From a virus, in the IMG/VR virus record IMGVR_UViG_3300048839_000281, positions 1 through 38,936 of that record: a DNA stretch of 38,936 bases; one strand, 5' to 3'. Positions 22,955-30,652 of the stretch are shown one piece after another. Position 1 is the stretch's first letter; each line of letters starts with the position of its first letter. The translations under genes were made by a program, and so were the position numbers. A model generated the notes under the pieces. It had not been told where the DNA came from. It saw only the letters and a list, made by a program, of their open reading frames with translations, and did not search any database.

Positions 22955-23649
22955 AAGTACAGAACCTAATCTATAAAATGCTCACAGAGTCAACAGGCAT
23001 ACACATGATGGACTCAGGAGGTGGTGAAGGCCGACACTGGCAACGCAACCAAAAAAAGACACTCAAAGACTTTACCAATGAGCCAGAGGTGGACATTGAC
23101 GCGGAGAACGTCACCACATCCGAAGAGGTAGACTTCACCGTGTCAGTGTTTCATTACCTGAATAGGTATGAACTTGACGAAGTGTGCGACTACTTCAACC
23201 GCTTGCAGTGTAAAAACTGGGAGAATATACACGACATTTACGGCGTGAGTGAGGCGCAACTTGATAAGCTAGCCAAGCGCACAACTGGTCATTACTCATG
23301 GTCAGAAGCGATAGACTCAGGCGACATCATCAATCATGGTGCGTACAACACCTACAACGGCGATTGTCCACTATCCCAAACGCTGCAAGGTGCAAAGATT
23401 GAAATACTTGGCGACTCATACGAGTTCATACAAGTACATCAGGGCGCAGACGTGCGAGGTGGCTACACTGATGCAAAGCTATTCAAGTATCCAAAGTACG
23501 CCGACTTTATGAGTTGGGACGTGTACGGCTCAATTGACGGCGTAGACGTTGACACCAGATACAACGGCTACAGTCTCACAGACGACAATGGTAACAGTGT
23601 GCCAGTCAAACCAGATAGTAAAATTGAATTGTACTTGGGGGAGATGTAA
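22951..23649 (+). CDS. Conserved phage accessory protein of unknown function
   Basis: A 232-aa protein. The start LTESTGIHMMDSGGGEGRHW followed by QRNQKKT is a hallmark of a protein family found in many phages and mobile elements, with no known function. Residues 60-85 (FTVSVFHYLNRYELDEVCDY) are also typical. The ATG at 22951 overlaps the small frame before it by 4 bases (ATGA); a longer frame from 22924 has no ribosome binding site. Confidence 0.75.
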   Translation: MKVQNLIYKMLTESTGIHMMDSGGGEGRHWQRNQKKTLKDFTNEPEVDIDAENVTTSEEVDFTVSVFHYLNRYELDEVCDYFNRLQCKNWENIHDIYGVSEAQLDKLAKRTTGHYSWSEAIDSGDIINHGAYNTYNGDCPLSQTLQGAKIEILGDSYEFIQVHQGADVRGGYTDAKLFKYPKYADFMSWDVYGSIDGVDVDTRYNGYSLTDDNGNSVPVKPDSKIELYLGEM

Positions 23650-23651
23650 CT

Positions 23652-23744
23652 ATGAAAGGATCAACCACACAGGCACAACTCAAAACAATTCTAGCCGTGG
23701 CGCTCATGCTCATACTTGCAGCACTGATAACCGCCTCAGTCTAA
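23652..23744 (+). CDS. 30-aa membrane peptide
   Basis: The frame has a single hydrophobic segment (TILAVALMLILAALITASV) after a short polar start. It follows the previous stop by 2 bases, and its stop is 20 bases before the operon terminator. Length is at the limit for calling a gene. Confidence 0.5.
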   Translation: MKGSTTQAQLKTILAVALMLILAALITASV

Positions 23745-23763
23745 CAATCACACGGCAACATCT

Positions 23764-23788
23764 AAGCCCCCAAATCGGGGGCTTTTTT
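23764..23788 (+). terminator. Strong rho-independent terminator
   Basis: AAGCCCCC (23764-23771) / GGGGGCTT (23777-23784) with loop AAATC and a T-run to 23788. It closes the accessory operon. Confidence 0.9.
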
Positions 23789-24377
23789 GCGTCTATGGGA
23801 CTATGTAGTTATTGAGGTGTAAACGTGGCGAAATGGTGTCAATGATGGGCGATAATTGATAAGTGTGAGGCGGTCGGGGATTGTATCGCGGGGCGTGGGG
23901 GTTGTCTAGTGCAAGGTTCGGCAGTCAGGGGGATCGACTGCTAAATACATGGGTATTGGAGGGCGGGGGTCGGTAGTTGGCGTGAGTTAGCACTTACACG
24001 CACCCCCGCACCCCGTTTCTACCTCTGGTGCGTGGGGTTACGTCGCAAATGCAATATTGTGCGACATAAAACCCTCAGTACCTCAAGTTGGGGGTTGACT
24101 AAAACACCCCCCGCCCCCCAAATCAAAGCACCCCCCATACCCCTACATCACATTGAGAAGCACCCCCACCCCGTGCGGGGGTTGGGTAGGTGGGGGGCTG
24201 GACACGTGACCCTCAGTCAAAACTTTTTTGCTAATTCGTTTCACGCCTCAAATTACCGCGCAATTTTTTGTACTCGGCTATTTTTTTGTGTTCAATTTTT
24301 TTTAGAAAAAATTATATGAAAACCCGAAACACCCCCCCCAACCCCCAACCCTCGACATCAAGAACCGAGGAACATAT

Positions 24378-24433
24378 ATGTCCATCGGTCTACCTCTGAT
24401 CCGATCCTCATAAATGTCCCTCGGTCTACCTCT
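24378..24433. repeat. 20-base direct repeat in the noncoding region
   Basis: ATGTCC(A/C)TCGGTCTACCTCT occurs at 24378-24397 and 24414-24433, one mismatch, 36 bases apart. A shorter AACCCGAAACAC repeat lies around 24325 and 24438. No promoter or gene is linked to them. Confidence 0.75.
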
Positions 24434-24474
24434 AGTAAACCCGAAACACGCTGTATTACACGGGTGTACATGTA

Positions 24475-24530
24475 GGGGTATACCCCCCCCCCACAGATGA
24501 GGCATATAAATAACAAGTATAAATAACAAG
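24475..24530. repeat. Second copy of the origin-like block, with a tandem 13-mer
   Basis: 24475-24517 carries, in inverted orientation, the block at 12378-12419 (GGCATATAAATAACAAG, the CCCCACAGATG stretch and a GGGG-TAT-CCCC palindrome; about three mismatches). The 13-mer TATAAATAACAAG is then perfectly repeated at 24505-24517 and 24518-24530. It is noncoding here and coding at the first site. Confidence 0.7.
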
Positions 24531-24712
24531 TTACATACACACATAGGCAGTATCCTATAGTATTTTTTTTTAGACACACCCTTTGCGACCACCCCACCTC
24601 GTTGCTTTGCAGTATCGCTAATCAGCGTGAGTGATCCCCCGCATAGCCGACTTGCCCCTTTCGACTAAAACTGGTGTAGGCAGGGCAAGGCGCGAGTGGT
24701 AGCATTGGTGGT

Positions 24713-24817
24713 ATGGAAAACTTTTTTACCAATTTTCTGATCTTGACTGGTGCAGCCCTCGTCTGGGCGCTCATGTTCTGGCAGTTAGCGACTGCGACGG
24801 CGAGACTTGCGCTTTGA
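24713..24817 (+). CDS. 34-aa membrane peptide
   Basis: One hydrophobic segment (FLILTGAALVWALMFWQLAT). A candidate promoter TAGGCA, 17 bases, TAGCAT ends 7 bases before the ATG, like the other leaderless genes, but it is weak. The next leaderless promoter begins inside this frame. Could be a real small protein or a chance frame. Confidence 0.4.
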   Translation: MENFFTNFLILTGAALVWALMFWQLATATARLAL

Positions 24818-24835
24818 AAAAAAGTCATTCATAAT
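24807..24835 (+). promoter_or_regulatory. Leaderless promoter for the acidic gene
   Basis: TTGCGC (24807-24812), a 17-base spacer and CATAAT (24830-24835), with 6 bases before the ATG at 24842. Confidence 0.55.
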
Positions 24836-24841
24836 GCCGTT

Positions 24842-25174
24842 ATGCCTCAAAATACAGGATACAAACCAAACCAGATTTCCCAGATACAGAAAGCACTTGA
24901 CGCGCTCAGTGAAGCGGTTGAGGCGATTGGTGATGGTGAGATCAAAGATCAATTGATGACTGGTGTTTCGGCGCTTGGTGAAACTGTTGCCAGCATGGAA
25001 AGTGCAGAGGTGGCACCAGAAGATGAGATGCTTGACTTGGCCGAAGATGAAAGTGGCATGGAGTTTGGTGAGTTGCAGGACATGGCACCAGATATGGCTG
25101 GCATGGAACCTGCGAAAAAACCCGCAAAGAAACAGAGATTAGGAGCTATGATCGAGGAGGACGAAGATGAATAA
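24842..25174 (+). CDS. Acidic, Met-rich virion-type protein
   Basis: A 110-aa protein with a helical N-terminus (ISQIQKALDALSEAVEAIGD) and a highly acidic, methionine-rich second half (DEMLDLAEDESGMEF). It has a leaderless start and overlaps the following gene by 8 bases. It may be a chaperone, scaffold-like or decoration protein for its neighbour. No family recognised. Confidence 0.6.
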   Translation: MPQNTGYKPNQISQIQKALDALSEAVEAIGDGEIKDQLMTGVSALGETVASMESAEVAPEDEMLDLAEDESGMEFGELQDMAPDMAGMEPAKKPAKKQRLGAMIEEDEDE

Positions 25175-26243
25175 CGGTCTTGGGTACATTGTGCCACAAC
25201 GCTTGACATTGAACTTCACAGACACGCTTGCAAAAGCCGTGGTTACGTTGACTTCTGATGCGACTAATCCTGATGCTGGTGGCACGTTTGTGCTTGGCTC
25301 GAAAGAGTACGAGTTGGTTTCCTCACTCACTGCTGGTGTAGAAGCCGAAGCGGATCTCACCACAGACGAGACGGAAGTTGCCGATGGTACGCAAGTTGTG
25401 GTTGGCTCTCGCACCTACACCATCGTTGAAACACTCCCCACCTACGACCCCTACGATACTGCGATTTATGTGTTGATTGGCGCTGATGCTGATGAGACGC
25501 TTGATAACTTGGCTGATGCCATCAATGGTGACTCTTCGGCTTGGGGTGTGACACATTCCAAAAACAACTCCCCACATCCCGATGTGGAGGCAAGCGCTGT
25601 AACTTCTCACGTTTCAACCATCACGGCTCTGGTAGCTGGTGAGGCTGGAAATGACATTGCTCTGACTTCTGATGATGCGCATTTAGTTGCTGAGTCGGCC
25701 ACGCTTGAAGGCGGAGTTGATACAGTTCCCAATGAGATTGTGATTGGCGGATCTGCTGCGGTGACGCTGGATAACATCAAAGCTGCGGTGAACGCCGAAG
25801 CGGGGATTGGCACGACCTACTCACTTGGCACGACAGCCAATGAGGAGTTTGAAGCCACGACCAATGGTGCTACGACTCAGGTGTTCCAAGCTCGCACAGG
25901 GGGTGTGGCTGGAAACAGCTTGACCGCCACCGAAGATGCAACGCACCTTTCGTTTGGTTCTGTAGCTGGGGGTGGAGGCACCGTTGCCAGCGCTCCAATT
26001 GGTAATGGCGGAGGCTACGTTAGCAAACTCATTTTCACTGTTCCACAGCTCGCTGGTACCCCAACCTTGACTCCTACCTTGGTCGATAGTGATGGTAATA
26101 CCATCGCCACTATTGACGCAGTTGCAGAGAATGATGTCTCGATTGTCGACATCGGCATGGTACTTCGGGACGCTGATACAGTTGTCCTGACGGCCAGTAG
26201 CACGGTGGAAGATAATCTCGATGTTATTGTCGAAGCAAGGTAA
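25167..26243 (+). CDS. Virion surface/structural protein with an internal repeat
   Basis: A 358-aa, acidic, Thr/Val/Ala-rich protein of beta character. A unit of about 90 residues occurs twice or more: LDNLADAING ... AGEAGNDIALTSDDAHL and LDNIKAAVNA ... GGVAGNSLTATEDATHL, each ending in a glycine-rich turn. This type of unit occurs in phage decoration and tail surface proteins. C-terminal strands follow (KLIFTVPQLAGTPTLTPTLV). It overlaps the acidic gene by 8 bases. Confidence 0.6.
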   Translation: MNNGLGYIVPQRLTLNFTDTLAKAVVTLTSDATNPDAGGTFVLGSKEYELVSSLTAGVEAEADLTTDETEVADGTQVVVGSRTYTIVETLPTYDPYDTAIYVLIGADADETLDNLADAINGDSSAWGVTHSKNNSPHPDVEASAVTSHVSTITALVAGEAGNDIALTSDDAHLVAESATLEGGVDTVPNEIVIGGSAAVTLDNIKAAVNAEAGIGTTYSLGTTANEEFEATTNGATTQVFQARTGGVAGNSLTATEDATHLSFGSVAGGGGTVASAPIGNGGGYVSKLIFTVPQLAGTPTLTPTLVDSDGNTIATIDAVAENDVSIVDIGMVLRDADTVVLTASSTVEDNLDVIVEAR

Positions 26244-26248
26244 ACACT

Positions 26249-26917
26249 ATGGGAACACTCCCAATCAACGCAACACCATTTCCTCAAAGCGAAACGCTCG
26301 GACTTTCAACTGGTTTTCCTATTCGTTCATACATTTCTCCAACTGGCATCTCCAAGCTCGAGACGTTGGTTGAAAACTTTTCAAGTGGGAAGATACGAGC
26401 GCAGAAGTGGGATAATTGGGGTGACGCTCAGATCACAGTGGTTGAGGAGAAAGTAGTATTGACCTCAGTGTTGGGTGGAGGGTACTACGGACTGCAAAGC
26501 CAAAATAGGTATCGCCTTACTGAAAGTCGAGTTTCAACTGAACTTGTTGATGCGGGTGACACCGACATCCCCTCTTGGGAGGTGTATCCAATTCAGGTGT
26601 TTGCAGATACAGATAACACTCTCCAAATTGCAATAGCTAGTGGAAATATTTTGTGTCGAAAGAAGGTTGCAACTGTGGTTTCGACAGTTGACACCACAGC
26701 CTACGACCCCGATGTTCATAAGTGGTTTAGATTGAGTGAAACTGGTGGGGAAGTTTTTTATGAGTATTCAACAGACGGAGAAAACTGGCTGGAGCTACAT
26801 AGTGAAAGCACCCCTATTGATGTGTCCTCCGTTGTGTTTGAGGTTTTAATTGGAACCTGGCAAGCCGAGGGATCTACTACCTCAGCAATAATAGATAACA
26901 TCAACTTCTCTTCTTAA
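26249..26917 (+). CDS. Concanavalin-like surface protein
   Basis: A 222-aa protein. The pattern RLTESRVSTELVDAGDT, NTLQIAIASGNILCRKK, and KWFRLSETGGEVFYEYSTDG with WLELHS is typical of concanavalin/jelly-roll carbohydrate-binding folds (DUF1349-like). It is probably a virion adhesin or decoration protein. AAGG precedes the ATG. It ends the rightward group, facing the leftward glycosyltransferase pair; no clear hairpin terminator lies in the short gap. Confidence 0.65.
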   Translation: MGTLPINATPFPQSETLGLSTGFPIRSYISPTGISKLETLVENFSSGKIRAQKWDNWGDAQITVVEEKVVLTSVLGGGYYGLQSQNRYRLTESRVSTELVDAGDTDIPSWEVYPIQVFADTDNTLQIAIASGNILCRKKVATVVSTVDTTAYDPDVHKWFRLSETGGEVFYEYSTDGENWLELHSESTPIDVSSVVFEVLIGTWQAEGSTTSAIIDNINFSS

Positions 26918-26932
26918 TGTAAACTTTTTATT

Positions 26933-27295
26933 TCAATTGTCTGGTGATTGTAAACTCCGCTCGGAGTATTCGTATGTGGTGAGGTCGATCATCCAGAGGT
27001 AGAGTCTGTGTGGTAGAAACCACGGGCGGGGTTTGGCGACTCGCACTCCCACTTCGGGAGCGTAGACTTTGGCAGGTTGAGCGATGAAGGTACTGACCGT
27101 GACTCCCAGATCCCACTGTTCTTCTTTGGTCAACAAGCGATAGCGCTTCTTGATGATGTGTTCACCCATTGTGTGATTGCCACCAGACTCAGTGGTTTGC
27201 ACATGCCAAGCGTCACCAGTTTTTTGAAGGATGCGCAGGTACGTTCCCTTTCGGCGCTCGATCCAGACTTGACCCTTCTTGATTTTTTTTATCAT
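26933..27295 (-). CDS. Unknown basic protein next to the glycosyltransferase
   Basis: A 120-aa basic protein (KKIKKGQVWIERRKGTYLRI) with a beta-rich N-terminal part that resembles a small barrel, and a Trp/Tyr-rich middle (PWFLPHRLYLWMIDLTTYEY). It overlaps the glycosyltransferase stop by 4 bases (ATGA), so the two are co-translated. Role unknown; nucleic acid binding is possible. Confidence 0.6.
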   Translation of the reverse strand: MIKKIKKGQVWIERRKGTYLRILQKTGDAWHVQTTESGGNHTMGEHIIKKRYRLLTKEEQWDLGVTVSTFIAQPAKVYAPEVGVRVAKPRPWFLPHRLYLWMIDLTTYEYSERSLQSPDN

Positions 27296-28008
27296 TGCAT
27301 GACGGTCTGTTCATTTTTCAGCCCCTCATAGTATTTTTCTTTTTCTTCTTTGATCCAGCGAGTGAAGTCGGCCTTGGTTTTTGTGGAGTTCCCAACGTGG
27401 CCAAGCTCAATTCGATTGTGCGCCCACACTTCTATGCCCTGTTTTCGGGCTTCCAAACAGAACGCGATGTCCTCGCCCACCTCATCGTAGGGGAACGGCT
27501 TTTTGGTTAGGTTGAACTGCTCTGGCTTAGCATGAAAGAAGAATGGAGGCTCCATTTTTTTGAATACTTCCATGTCAATGAGCAAGAACCCTGTGCCGAT
27601 GCCTTCCACTTGGAACATGTTCACGTCATCGGGGACGTGGCTGGGGTTGGTAATTTCGTTTGGAAGGGTGGGGTGTTTGATTTTCAGCACGGGGAACGGG
27701 GTCATGCGTCCGTAGTAGATGCCACCGATGATGTCTTTCTTGGCTTCAAGCAGTGTTTCGATCCCGTCAGCGGGGAAGTTGATGTCTGAGTCGATGAACA
27801 TGAGGTGTGTGGCACCCACGTCCACCGCTTCATACACCGCACGGTTTCTCGCCATGTGGATGTAGGTCTGTCGCTGGATGTCAAAGGTAAATGGTATCCT
27901 GGTTTTCTGACTCCACATAATGAAGCTAGCAAAAGTCTCTGCTTTTATTTCACCTAGACATGGGATACTGATATGAAGTTTAATGGCTTTATTGTTTTTA
28001 GTCAGCAT
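27292..28008 (-). CDS. GT-A fold glycosyltransferase
   Basis: A 238-aa protein with a family 2-like GT-A layout: IHMARNRAVYEAVDVGATHL then FIDSD (71-75), where DSD (73-75) is the metal-binding DxD motif; GIYYGRMTPFPVLK and GTGFLLIDMEVF follow. It transfers a sugar from an activated donor, perhaps to the virion, DNA or host surface glycans. It is divergent from the terminase, only 20 bases away, so promoters for both must overlap neighbouring sequence. Confidence 0.85.
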   Translation of the reverse strand: MLTKNNKAIKLHISIPCLGEIKAETFASFIMWSQKTRIPFTFDIQRQTYIHMARNRAVYEAVDVGATHLMFIDSDINFPADGIETLLEAKKDIIGGIYYGRMTPFPVLKIKHPTLPNEITNPSHVPDDVNMFQVEGIGTGFLLIDMEVFKKMEPPFFFHAKPEQFNLTKKPFPYDEVGEDIAFCLEARKQGIEVWAHNRIELGHVGNSTKTKADFTRWIKEEKEKYYEGLKNEQTVMQ

Positions 28009-28028
28009 ATAACAGAAACTTTACACTA

Positions 28029-30647
28029 ATGGCGCAGATAAAACCACAACCAGTTGAGCTTGAAAGCCTTGATGATTTCCTCGAGATACCAGAGGAAGTT
28101 GCCGAGCCGAAGTGGGTTGCTCCGAGCAAAAAAAAGAAGGGCATGGCAGTGCCAGTTGAGTTGCGCAACTCTCCCCGCACCAACCTCAAAGCAGCTAAGC
28201 CAAAGAAGGCAGACACCACCAACCCGATGTCCTCACCCGAGATGCACTCGACTGGAGTCCTCAACACCGACATCCCCGATCTGACTAGCTTCGTTGATGA
28301 AGCCTTTGGCCACACACACAAAAATCCAAACAACTGGCATCACCAACTCTTCTACGAGATTTTGGAAAACAAAATCATTCAAGGATCTGATGGCCTACTT
28401 TATCGTGCTGACCGCCACGGCCTTGGTCGGGAGAATAAAAACATCTTGGCACTCGCTCCTCGTTTCCACGCCAAGTCTCAGTGTTTCACCGTTCACTATC
28501 CAATCTGGGAAATGTACCGCAACCCCAATAAACGTATTATGATTGTGTCGGCTAACCAAGAGATTGCCACTTCGTTCGTGCGTCAGATCGTCAATCACCT
28601 CGAGAACAACCATGTAATGATCGACAAATATGGATCGCTCCAACCCCAGCCTGGGGATCAAAAGAAGTGGGGAGAGAAGGCGTTCATCGTTGAGCGTACC
28701 TCGTTTGATAAAGACCCATCGGTGGCTGGTATTGGTATCGGTGGAAAAATTATTTCTAAACGTGCTGACATCATTATCCTTGACGACATCATCGACATGG
28801 ACACCGCTCGCACTCCTGCCATGCGTCAGAAAACCCTGGACTGGTTTGAGAACGTGCTACTGCCAGTGCTGGAAGATAACGGGCGCATCGTGGTGGCAGG
28901 AACCACTTGGTACAAAGACGACCTCTACGACTACTTATTCAAGCACCCATCGTTTGATGTCAAACTCAAACTCAAAGCGCTAATCTACCACCCCAACTAC
29001 ATTCGAGAAGATGCAAATGTTGTGAGACACCTTCCCTACAATCTGATTGATTTTCCACTTGCTCTTGATGCTGGCACTATTTTTTCTCCCGAGATAATGT
29101 TCCATTACAAGCTCAACACCGTACTAGAGGGCGGTGTGTTGTGGCAGGAGAAGTGGGACTTTGACAAATTGATGGAGAAGAAAGCTGGTATGAGTCCTGG
29201 TGCTTTTATGCGCCAGTATCTCAATGAGCCGACCAGTGCTGATGAGCGGTTGTTTTCTGAAAGAAGCATCAATGACACACTCCAACTCGGAAATAAAAAA
29301 TCACTCGTCTCTACTTGGGACAACTCTAGTGACGGAGTGTCGCATCATTTTGGCTACGGCAACTTGGTTATTGCGGTGGGTGTTGACTTGGCTATCTCGA
29401 AGAAAAAGACTGCCGACAAATCTGCCATTGCGGTGTGGGGTCTTGATGATCGGCGCAGACGCATCCTCCTGTGGCTAGAGTCTGGCCGTTGGTCGCCTGA
29501 TGAAACAAAACAGCGGGTGCTGGACATCAATGAGCGGTTCAATCCAGTCAAGATTGTGGTGGAAAATGTAGCCTACCAAGACATGATCCGTCAAGACTTG
29601 GCCAACGATGATGTGCCAGTCGAGGGGTTCCGCACCACTGCAAACAAAAAGTATCACGAAGAAACTGGTATTGCTCAAATCTCAATGCTCATGGAGCAGG
29701 GTAAGGTGTTGATCCCGAACTCAAAAACTGATGCCGAGACAATCAGAATGGTCAAGGAGTTTGCCTACGACTTGGCAGTCTATACTTACGACTCTCACGC
29801 TCCTGACATGCTGATGGCTAGCTGGTTTGCGTTCGATGCACTGTCTGACTTTGACAAGAAAATGAAAACCAACCGTGGGTTTTTCTCAACCAATGCCTTG
29901 GTCGAACACTTGAAGAGTCGCCGTGCAGCCAACAAGGTGTTGCTCATTGAGTCAAGCCCACCAAAATATCGCTACGCCAAGAACTCATTGGTATCAATTT
30001 TCCGTGACATGGAGAACCCCAAGTTCAGTGAGTCGGTATTCTTTGAACCCACTGAGCAATTTTTTATTTTCTGCACTCGCAGTGAGCGCAGTCTTGCCTA
30101 CATCATTCAAAAAACTACCAACGAGATTGTTGGCAAAATTGAGGGTGGCAACATTTCCACAATGATGTTTGCTCAACTACTTGAGAAAGCTGGGGCATTT
30201 TTCAACAAAGCTCAGGTGATTGTGGATAACAACGATGAGGGCGCAGCTGTTCTACTTGAAATGCAAAAGCGTGGATATGACAACCTAATGTGTCTACAAC
30301 CAGATAGAGATGGTGGGCTAGAGTTCAAAGAAGGCTTCAAGATTTCTGCGCAAACACTCCCGTTGGCGGTTGACCATTTCAAAAGTTTGACGGATGGTTT
30401 ACATGTGAGAGTTCCTGACGAGTCTCTGCTCAAAGAAATGAGCGACCTGATCGGGGTGGAGGGTGATAGTATTGTCATAGGATATGGTGAAGGACAGCGC
30501 ATAAAAACAGTTGCCACCGCCCTATGGCTAATAGACCACTATGAAAATGACGCAAAAGCTGTCTATAATGAGGGAAAGAAAATCACTGCTGAACAAAAAG
30601 CTAAGAAGGCATTTAGCGGTTTGCGGTATAACTTTTTGAGTAAATAA
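28029..30647 (+). CDS. Terminase large subunit with a second RNase H-like domain
   Basis: An 872-aa protein, longer than the usual 450-600 aa. ATPase: Walker A-like APRFHAKSQ (143-151), Walker B ADIIILDDIIDM (246-257), coupling motif VVAGTTWY (288-295). Nuclease: D453 (IAVGVDLAIS), E512 (IVVENVAY), D593 (HAPDMLMAS). Residues about 640-840 repeat the nuclease pattern: EIVGKIEGGN, QVIVDNNDEGAAVLLEMQKR (compare the first domain's E512 region), and a final helix without the metal-binding HDD. This copy looks inactive. The N-terminus has an extra basic segment (SKKKKGMAVPVELRNSPR). Confidence 0.9.
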   Translation: MAQIKPQPVELESLDDFLEIPEEVAEPKWVAPSKKKKGMAVPVELRNSPRTNLKAAKPKKADTTNPMSSPEMHSTGVLNTDIPDLTSFVDEAFGHTHKNPNNWHHQLFYEILENKIIQGSDGLLYRADRHGLGRENKNILALAPRFHAKSQCFTVHYPIWEMYRNPNKRIMIVSANQEIATSFVRQIVNHLENNHVMIDKYGSLQPQPGDQKKWGEKAFIVERTSFDKDPSVAGIGIGGKIISKRADIIILDDIIDMDTARTPAMRQKTLDWFENVLLPVLEDNGRIVVAGTTWYKDDLYDYLFKHPSFDVKLKLKALIYHPNYIREDANVVRHLPYNLIDFPLALDAGTIFSPEIMFHYKLNTVLEGGVLWQEKWDFDKLMEKKAGMSPGAFMRQYLNEPTSADERLFSERSINDTLQLGNKKSLVSTWDNSSDGVSHHFGYGNLVIAVGVDLAISKKKTADKSAIAVWGLDDRRRRILLWLESGRWSPDETKQRVLDINERFNPVKIVVENVAYQDMIRQDLANDDVPVEGFRTTANKKYHEETGIAQISMLMEQGKVLIPNSKTDAETIRMVKEFAYDLAVYTYDSHAPDMLMASWFAFDALSDFDKKMKTNRGFFSTNALVEHLKSRRAANKVLLIESSPPKYRYAKNSLVSIFRDMENPKFSESVFFEPTEQFFIFCTRSERSLAYIIQKTTNEIVGKIEGGNISTMMFAQLLEKAGAFFNKAQVIVDNNDEGAAVLLEMQKRGYDNLMCLQPDRDGGLEFKEGFKISAQTLPLAVDHFKSLTDGLHVRVPDESLLKEMSDLIGVEGDSIVIGYGEGQRIKTVATALWLIDHYENDAKAVYNEGKKITAEQKAKKAFSGLRYNFLSK

Positions 30648-30652
30648 ACACT

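Larger units (their letters stand above)
23790..24712. other. Long C-rich noncoding region
   Basis: About 920 bases without a supported gene. It is unusually rich in C-runs (several ACCCCCC stretches, and a ten-C run at 24483-24492). It holds hairpins: GTCGCA/TGCGAC (near 24042-24065), a CCCC/GGGG stem near 24170, and CTTGCCC/GGGCAAG (near 24650-24690). It also holds the direct repeat at 24378-24433 and the origin-like copy at 24475-24530. The frames that cross it are low-complexity. It could hold an origin, a packaging or termination site, or a noncoding RNA. Confidence 0.6.

Noticed and set aside
24032-24319. A 95-aa plus-strand frame rich in Pro
   Set aside because: Its composition simply reflects C-runs; no start signal or homologous-looking pattern.
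24302-24592. A 96-aa minus-strand frame with aromatic-rich sequence
   Set aside because: It lies in the C-rich noncoding region, runs through the origin-like copy and repeats, lacks a ribosome binding site and has no domain.
23790-24712. CRISPR array
   Set aside because: Only two copies of one 20-base repeat with unequal content and no regular spacers.
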